Assembly: GCF_012489685.1 (NCBI RefSeq) | Contig: NC_080046.1 | Span: forward strand, 36,915,176 to 36,979,175 | Length of the DNA stretch: 64,000 nt | Direction: 5' to 3' | Origin: Lotus japonicus | Lineage: Eukaryota > Streptophyta > Magnoliopsida > Fabales > Fabaceae | In this document: piece by piece, positions 56,221 to 64,000 of the stretch | Numbering within the stretch: the first letter of the stretch is position 1 | Layout: each line of letters begins with the position of its first letter | Translations under genes and position numbers: made by a program | The notes under the pieces: generated by a model | What the model was told of the DNA's origin: nothing | Database searches by the model: none | The model's input: only the letters and a program-made list of their open reading frames with translations

Positions 56221-58301
56221 ATGGATTAGTCAGAGGAGAGCGCAAGAACGATGGTAACTTTCTAACCAATCTTTCTCATTCTAATATAGTATACCCTTCG
56301 TTACCCCCGTAGCGTGTGCAACACGCCTGAACTTGCTTTTACCGCTAAGCTTTGACCTTATAGTTATTACACCTACTAAGAATATATTTGACTGCTGCTC
56401 GTGTTTTAACTATAGAAGTTACACGAGGTTTGGAATAACACGCTAAGCTTAGTGAGTTGTTTTATATCGATGCGTTTAGGTGGGAGCTAGAACTAAAGAG
56501 TGAATCTTGTATAGAATCCTTATGGGTTATGCCAAGAGCGTGTAGTTCCGTAGCGGAATCTTTCAGGAGTTAATATCAGGATAATTGTGACTACTGGACG
56601 ATAGGAACACATTGACTGTTTCAGTGGGTTTTTCTAAATTTTCACCTTCGATGTATTAGGCCTGATCAACTTAATATTGAGGGGGGTGATATTCGGAATC
56701 ACAGCTGGTAATGTACTTTGATAGAAGGATGTGTAAGATGAAGTTGAATTGATCGAGGATTAGTCGGATTTGGGCCGAAAGTTCGTGTTAAGCACTTGAT
56801 TGTAAAAGATTGAGATTTAAATTTTTGAAGTTGATGATTGTTGTATAGACATTAATTGGCTAGTTCGTGTGATTACTCTAAGTAGAGGTAGACTAAGTCA
56901 TGAGATTTTATGTTGGAAAAATATTAAGTATTTTCTCGGAAGTTATGAAGTCATAGGTTATGTGATTACTGAGTAGAATTGTTTGAGACTAAATAGGTTG
57001 GATTTAATCAGGTTATAGATGATAGCTTGATGATAACAAGATTGAGAAGAATTAACTGTGAACTAGATTGTTGTTAGTCGAGTTCGAGGAATAAGTTTTG
57101 CTAAGCACTTGATTTATTTGTGGAGACATTATAGTCTTAAGAGATGAATTTTCACTTGAAAAGTGTTGAAGTGTTAAAGGACATTACCGATGCAAACTAG
57201 GTAAAAGTTTAGATTTTAAGCCCATGAATTTTAACTTGAATGTGTAAGACTTAGAGAATTGTCAGGTGTTTGCTTGAGTGACTAAGCGTTGAATTAATGA
57301 TTAAGTTAGAAAAAGGAAGTTTTAGCATAAGTTGAATACTTGAGATTGTTGATATGGAATTCAGAGAAACATGCTAAGATTACTAAGTGAGATTTACTAA
57401 GTTGGATTGAAATCTTAGGGTTAAGATTGACCTTGAGAGTTGAGAATCACGTACGAGTAGGAGATCTTATGGTTGTAGGTGTGACAGTAGAAGTTGAATC
57501 TTAGAACATTGAAGACCTGAAGATGAGTTTCGGGTTAAATCCATTGAGGTTGCTGACATGATGAGCCATGTGATAAGATTTGAATGATGTTAGCATAATA
57601 AGTTATGATTGTGAATATCAGGATCAAGTCGTGAATGTGAAAGCATGACGACACTAGTCAGGTCGTTTGTGTAAGCAAAGGAGTTATAGTTTTAAGAAAT
57701 GGATATTCATTTAAGAAGTATTGAAGAATTAAAGGCCATAAGAGGTCCAAACTTGGTGAAGGTTTAGGTTTTAAGTCTATGAATTCTTGTCTAAAGTGCG
57801 TAGGACTCGAAGTTTGTCAGAATTTGATTGGGAGATTAAGAAGTTGATTGACGAGATGGTGATCAAGTTACAGAAAGGAAAGTATTAGTATTAAGATGAA
57901 AACTTGAGATATCATATTTGGACAAGTTCTTAGAGTCTAAGAGTGAATGTAACTTCGTTATGTATCTTGATGATGCATACTAGGGTTAACAAATGAATTT
58001 TACTAAGTTGAATGAGAATCCTAGGGCTAAGGTTGACCTAGTGAGCTGAGATTCACGTACACTTTAGAGATTTAGTGGTTACAATAACAGTTAAATCTCG
58101 GGAGGTTGAAGGATCGGATGATAAAATAACTAGTTAAGCTCCTTGAGGTATAGTTATAAGTTGATCTTCTAGAGGATAAGTCTTGATTTGTGTGAAGTAT
58201 TAAGGATTTCGGTAAGTGTGAATTGGCTTGGGTGAGGAAAGTTTTAAGGAAGGAAATGACAATAATGGATTGTTAGATATTAAGATGATGATATGTCTGC
58301 T
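56221..58301 (+). other. Internal region of element B1 (from the gag end onward)
   Basis: Starts within the last part of gag (the CAGAGGAGAGCGCAAGAACG segment) and continues through the non-coding middle region shared with B2. No primer site, no gag body and no pol. The 5' part of B1 was replaced or removed by the rearranged block on the left. Confidence 0.8.
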
Positions 58302-58463
58302 GAGACGCCGTCCGTCAGCATTGGGGCTAGAAGAGTAAAACAATCGAGGAGAAAGCAGAGTGCGTTAGTGAAAGTTATTTGGAAAAAAGACACAGATAGT
58401 GCTATATGGGAGTTAGAGGAAAAGATCAAGGAATAATATCTGGAGCTTTTTACTGGACCCTAA
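58302..58463 (+). pseudogene. Integrase-tail relic of B1
   Basis: Same length and frame as 5085-5243 (ETPSVSIG, VKVIWKKD, AIWELEEK), with one internal TAA before YLELF and the final stop at 58461-58463. The polypurine tract precedes the LTR at 58501. Confidence 0.75.
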
Positions 58464-60189
58464 GTTTCGAGGATGAAACTTTCTTTTTGGAGGGTAGTAA
58501 TGTGAGACCCAAGTTTTAAGCTCAGAATAAATTAATTAAATTCATATTCACGATTAGGTTTCGATGTAACGTGAAGGAAGAAAAAAAACTGAGCAAGTGT
58601 TCATTAGATGGAATAAATTATGAAGGAGATAATTCAGGAAAAGACTATGGATAATATTCGAATCGACGAAACTTATAGCGTGAGTCTTATTCGCTTACAC
58701 CTAGGACAAGAACCTTAGGAAAACGATTAATTTAACCCTTGGAACACTATAGGAATAAATTCCAAAAATCTTCAAGAGGAATATAAGAATTTCTCTTATT
58801 CCTTTTCATGACAAGCGTTTCGACACAAAACCCTGGGTTGTACAAACGTCAAATTCTAATTTTCGGAAGTTTGCCGAAACTAAACCCTTGATAGTTCAAG
58901 AACCCTCAAATCAACCGACGATGAAGACTTTTTCTATTCAGAGCTTCAAACGAAGATTCCACATGCGTATACCCATTTCTCTTGATGTTTCCAATCTTTC
59001 TTCAGAAGGAAGTTTTCTCATCCGACACCCACTGCAAAAAGTAGTTTTTCGGGTAAAATAGATTTACACCGACTTTGGATCGTTTGCTTTAATTCCAAGA
59101 AACCTCTTTTGAGTTTTGGAATTCTGTCGCCATAACCTATCTTAGAATTCAAGGAGGAATGCGTAGGAAAAATCGGAATCGCAAAATTTTCATTTTTCCG
59201 CATTTTCCATAAACTATAAATAGCTTGAAAAGGAAAAAAATCAAAAAAACCCACAACACCATAGCCACCAAACCCGCGAGCAAGAGGAGAAGGAGGGGAG
59301 AAAAGATTTTCGCCGTTTCTTGCCCGATCGCTGCACCGTTCGTTGCTAATCGAAGACTTCGAGGTATAGATGCTATCTCTCACTTCTGATCGTCAATTTT
59401 GTCGCTTTTCTCTATGTCTTTCTATGCTCAAAGTTTTGAGCTTTTTGTAAAACTGTCTAAATAACTTGTTTTCAGTGTCTAAACTTATTCCCTGCATACC
59501 CAAGAGCATGTTTAGCGGATTACATTTTGCCGAATATCGCTGAAATGCCGCCGAATTTCAATTCTGCTTTAAAAACCCATTTTGAGCCAAAGTTTCATCC
59601 TTTAGGCTGAAAACCCTCGACTTAGCTTAGCGCTAGTAGGATTAGTTGTTATAAACGTCGTTGGTAACGTCCCCATCCAATTTGTTTTTCGAAATTCCAA
59701 TTTTGAAATTTTGAGCTAAAAATATTGACCAAAATACCCCTGCGACAGTTTTCGACCCGATAATTTTTCTGAGAGTTTCCCTGGCCTAGATATCGCCTAA
59801 GAATACCTAGGAATTAAATTAGATCGAAGAAAAAGTTCGGGAAGCCCTATTTTGATAGTGGCCGAAACTTATATGCCATGGTACCGTGTCCAAAAATAAT
59901 TTTTGGGTCTGTATGACCTGAGTTATAGCTTAGGTCTCTCCATTGTCGAAATTTTGGCTTTGCTTTCGTGTCATTCCAAGTTCTGTAGCTCGAGTTATGC
60001 ACGTTTTAGCGAATAAAGTGTTTGTGTACAAAACTTAAATCGAGTCAAAACTCATCCATTCGGGGGAAGCCCTTCCATTCGTGCCTAAGTGTTGTACTCT
60101 GAAGCTTCTTGAGCTTTGTCAGACATTAGTTAGGATTGTTTCGACTGTATCGACTTGTGTTGATTCAATATTGCTTTGTTTGCTCAAAG

Positions 60190-60267
60190 GTTCAATTGTG
60201 GAAACTTTGGGGTTGACTGAACAAGCTTGTGAGGGAGACCTACACCGCGAGACTGGAACAACTCGAG
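60190..60267 (+). other. 78-nt exon-like block in B1 3' LTR
   Basis: Identical in bounds to 32781-32858. The candidate upstream intron is 826 bp here against ~670 bp in family A, yet the block stays 78 nt. Confidence 0.5.
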
Positions 60268-61149
60268 GTTAGGGCAACTTACTTACTAGCTATTTGTGTT
60301 GTAGGCGTCGATAACTTCGACTTGAATATTGCTTGATATTGAATATTGCTTGGATATTGTTTATCGCTTTGAATTGGAAAATGTTTTCTGGAGGCTTCGG
60401 CCGAGTGAACTTATATGAGACGTGTATCTCCATTTTCTGAGAGGCTTCGGCCGTTTATTGGTTTCTGTCTTATGATTCCCGCACCATATTCTTATTGCAT
60501 CGCTCTTTAGAGCTAAATATTGTTGAATTGATATCGAATTGTGCGTGTTGACGCGATTGCGGAGCGTAGGACATTTGAGTTGATGTTGTTGATCTTTCGA
60601 GTTGAGAGGAAACCCTAGGCAGGTCCTGACCTGAGGTCTGAGATCTAGCCCTCTTGGAAATAATTAGACTTTTCCCGGGGATTATATTTGGGAGATTTGG
60701 GAAACTTTGAATAGTTGGACTTTGGAACTTGAGAACTTATGGAACTTGGATTTCGATAATAAACCTCATAACTTGATTAACTCAACTTGAAATGCTTTGA
60801 TTAATTAATGAGACCTTTAGGAAAATTTAAGAGTTGGAAATGATTGTGAAAAACGGGAAATAGTCGAAAATCCTTGAACTTGTGGTGATTTGATTGTCGT
60901 CACGGGGATGATCCATAGTGACCATGGAAATGTCACTGAGTGCCATATGTACTTCGGCTTTTCACAGCCTAGTCGCAAAGACGACTTTGACCTTCAGGTC
61001 CTTTTAAATTTTGATTTGTGGTTAAACTCGTACATGTGAGGACGATTCGATGTTTGGTTAACCACATGGCATTATGCATACGTTTGGGACGGTCAAAAGA
61101 CTAGGTCTTCACGAAGAACACCAAGAGTGTATCTTCGACTTTGCGGTGC

Positions 61150-61555
61150 GAATCCGTATGTCCAAACCCGACGGCTTGGACCGATTCCGCAATAATTGTT
61201 TGACACGCCCGAGTCCGTATATTCAATCCGATGGATTGGATCGATTCGGCGGTAGTCACTCAGGCACGCGTGAGTCCGTACATTCAATCCGATGGATTGC
61301 ATCGATTCAGCGATAGCCATTTTAACTCGCGTGAATACGTATGTTCAATCCGATGGATTGGATCGATTCAGCGATAACTCTTCGACACGCGCGGATCCGT
61401 ATGTTCAATCCAGTGGATTGGATCGATTCGGCGATAGTCATTGGACACGCGCAATGTCTGTATGTTCGACTCTATTGAGTGAACCGACTTGGCGTTGTCA
61501 TTAGTTGCGTGTGCGAGTCTGTATGTTCAACCCGATGGGTTGGATCGACTTGACA
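61150..61555 (+). repeat. 60-bp tandem array in B1 3' LTR
   Basis: About seven units with CAATCCGATGGATTG and CACGCG motifs, reverse complement of the arrays in B2. Individual units have drifted. Confidence 0.85.
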
Positions 61556-61683
61556 TGTCTATTTGTTGGGATCATCTTTTGAGTTGACATTGCATGCATA
61601 CATGCACCCTTATTGAATTGTTGAGTAATTGTTTATTGAGCTGTTGAGATAGCAGATATCGAATTGTTTATTAGAGCCTTGAT

Positions 61684-62891
61684 TGTAAGATCAAGTTTTG
61701 ATCTAATAGTACAACTCTATGTTTTGATGATTACAAGTTAACCTTTTGATATGAACAATTGTGGTACTCTAACGTGTTTTTCTGAGTGTGCTATTTACAG
61801 GCTCTGACCTCAACTCAATCTCACACAAATCAGAAGCACTGTGTATAAAGAGCGACCCAAGCAACGCTTTCGCATTCACCATGTTCAGTATGAACAGTGG
61901 AAAAGCTTCAGAAGTTCTGAAGTTATACAAACTCTGATGTGGACTCAGTCACTAGAAGCTCTGAAGATCCAGAAAGTCTGATAACCAAGAAACACTGAAG
62001 GCTCAGATATTCTGATGGTGTAGAAGACTCTGAAGATCCAGAAGCTGATTAGTGAAATTCTGTTGTCCAGAAGCAAGATACTCTGAAGACCATGTTCTTC
62101 CCTCTGAGTTCAGAATCAGAAGAAACAATGGTCAGAGGATCTGGGCTTTCCCTCTGACTCTGATCAACCGGCTTCACAAGTTCCAATATGAAGTATTCCC
62201 CTGATCAGAAGTCTCCTAGGTTTAAAGGTCAAGTCGCTATCCAAGTACAAAAGCAACTGTACCTTCCTGACGACCTACCTAACAGTCTCAGACACAGCAG
62301 AAGCTGGATTTTCCAGAACTGCCCTCCAACGGTAGCATTTCCCATGCAACGCTCAACCCTAATTCTTGGAGTATATAAAGAGGCTGAAGACTGAAAGAAG
62401 CGGCTAGAAGCATTCACATACGCGCAAGACAAACTTAAATTCTTCTAAGCTTTCTTTCATCTGAAATTCATTGAGTTTACTATTAGCTTTTTAGAAGCAA
62501 ATCTCTTGTAAACAATTCTTTGATAAACAGTTTGTTTAGTTCCTTTAGGAGATCAAGGCTGATCGGATCCTAGAGAAGACTAAGAGAGTGAATCTTAGTG
62601 TGAGCTAAGTCAGTGTAATTGTTAGTCACTTGTAGGTTTCAAGTGCAGTTGTAACTCTTACCTGATTAGTGGATTGCCTTCATTCTAAGAAGGAAGAAAT
62701 CACCTTAACGGGTGGACTGGAGTAGCTTGAGTGATTTATCAAGTTAACCAGGATAAAATCCTTGTGTGCTTTTCTATCTCTTATCTTTAGCACTTAAGTT
62801 CTCGAAAGATTTGTCAAAATCTTTAAGGTGGAAGTTTTATACTGAAAACGTTATTCAAACCCCCCCCTTTCTACCGTTTTTCATACCTTCA
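61684..62891 (+). mobile_element. Solo LTR of copia F type (1208 bp)
   Basis: TGTAAGATCAAG ... CATACCTTCA flanked by TTGAT (61679-61683 and 62892-62896), inserted into the B1 LTR. Homologous to 27771-28904. TATATAAA at 62372-62379. Confidence 0.94.
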
Positions 62892-63664
62892 TTGATAACA
62901 TGCTAAGTATATACCTTAAGATAGGCAACTGAGAACCTATATAAGTATATACCCCCTTTATCACATGTTGTTTGTATATCTATTGTATTCCGTGAGTTGA
63001 CCCTAGCGCCTTGGCTTTGTGTTCATGTTTGTGTTTGGGCGGTCGGCCTGCTGCCAGACGTTCAACAGTTGATTCGTGATGGTTCATCGTTCCGGGAGGA
63101 CCCGGAGCGAAATGACTACTACTGAGCCATCGACGTGGACCCGGACTGAATGCATGACCAGATGAGGGTCGATGACGGAAGTATAAGGTATGGGTGTTTA
63201 GAGCCTACTAAGGTTGGGTGTTAGTGTCATAGCTTTGTTTTTCATTTCTTAATTTGGGGCAGGGTAGGTCCCCGACTATTAGCTGTTTGTGTGGTTCCCT
63301 TCCATGAGGATCACAGGGAGTTTGTCGGACGTAGGAGGTCTTTTGGAAGCCATTATGGGCTAACTTACTTTTCGGAGGACTGTATTTATAAAACTTATGA
63401 CTCTATCTATGAGTTGCACTTGTTTGCCGTTGGGCAATACCTTTAGTTACTTTCCGTCACTTGAGGACACTCGTGACGATGTTTTTAGTTGCAGCGAGGG
63501 CTGTACTTATATTGTATGTTAGTCGCTGTTAATCGCGATTGGGTTGAGTCTTTAATTTCGACAAGTCTTTTTATTTAAAAAGAAAACGAAAAAAAAATAC
63601 CTGCTTTTCCGCTTTATTTTATTTTTGGTTACTAAAGTGACGCCACAGAAATCGGGGTGTTACA

Positions 63665-64000
63665 CTAGCCTATTGCATGAGTCAGGTTTGGTTGCCTCAG
63701 GGTGTGTGTGATAAACTAGATGCTACTGTTAGAAGCTTTATTTGGAAGAACATAAATGGTCGAGGAATTCACTTGGTTGGATGGGATCGGATTGCTCTCC
63801 CGAAGAGACTTGGTGGCTTGGGATTGCGAAAAGCGAGAGATCATAATGTGGCTTTGTTGGGTAAGCATGCGTGGGAGATTCTTGTGGATTCCAATAAACC
63901 TTGGGCGCAACTTATGAAAGCTCGGTACTTTCCTAATTGTTCCTTCCTGCATGCGGAGGGGGGCCATGGATCGCCGGTTTGGAGAGGATTCCTGAAGGCT
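63665..64000 (+). pseudogene. LINE reverse transcriptase, continued (C-terminal part)
   Basis: Continues the LINE from 31090 in the same frame once one CTAGC is removed. Contains SQVWLPQGVCDKLD, SFIWKN, LPKRLGGLGLRKA and ARYFPN, typical of the end of plant L1 RT and the following zf-RVT region. No stop occurs up to the window end. Confidence 0.9.

Larger units (their letters stand above)
58501..63664 (+). repeat. 3' LTR of gypsy element B1 (~3.95 kb plus insertion)
   Basis: TGTGAGACCC ... ATCGGGGTGTTACA, with TATA at 59214-59223, donor-like site at 59364 and the 60-bp array. Interrupted by a solo copia LTR. Followed by CTAGC and the LINE. The segment homologous to the LTR ORF (63038-63190) is degenerate. 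Confidence 0.93.

Noticed and set aside
63716..63967. 83-codon minus-strand ORF at the window end
   Set aside because: Antisense of the LINE RT, which matches known motifs on the plus strand.

Overview
The window is a piece of plant nuclear heterochromatin, with no convincing host gene. It is built almost entirely of nested retrotransposons: Ty3/gypsy elements with unusually long LTRs (about 3.8-4.1 kb), SIRE-type Ty1/copia elements, a Cassandra-like TRIM LTR carrying a 5S-rRNA-like core, and an L1-type LINE. A eudicot, probably a legume, is suggested by the SIRE-type copia with an extra ORF after pol and by the style of the gypsy gag and integrase. This is an inference without a database search. 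I saw no tRNA gene, genuine rRNA gene, CRISPR or host exon.

Layout. 1-9060: young non-autonomous gypsy element (family A; partial 5' LTR, gag, non-coding middle, integrase-tail relic, 3' LTR). 9061-12927: a SIRE-type copia 5' half on the minus strand between two pieces of a third LTR type (D). 12928-20330: mutually inverted long-LTR fragments (E minus, H plus, G minus). 20338-20676: Cassandra-like LTR. 20676-27360: copia 3' half (integrase end, RT, RNase H, env-like ORF split by a solo D LTR, 3' LTR). 27361-28904: 3' end and LTR of a second copia (F). 28905-31090 and 63665-64000: one LINE, split by 32.6 kb of insertions flanked by CTAGC. Inside that block: family B LTR (31091-33240), an inverted family C LTR pair (33241-36382), an integrase end (36419-37001), a complete minus-strand family B element B2 (37002-56220) with a family A solo LTR in each of its LTRs (37176-41306, 48788-52875), then the 3' half of a plus-strand family B element (56221-63664) holding a solo F LTR.

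Biology. The gypsy elements with internal regions keep gag but have lost protease, RT and most of integrase, so they would depend on proteins in trans (TR-GAG-like organisation). Their LTRs are more than promoters. Six LTR lineages share a TATA box, a leader ending in a splice-donor-like site and a block of exactly 78 nt bounded by AG and GT. Three lineages (A, H, E) also carry a recognisable downstream ORF, which is intact in one copy (40344-40820, 158 codons) and ends in a SUMO-interaction-like motif. This possible spliced gene inside the LTR is the best candidate here for something undescribed. It rests on comparison of copies within the window and needs transcript data.
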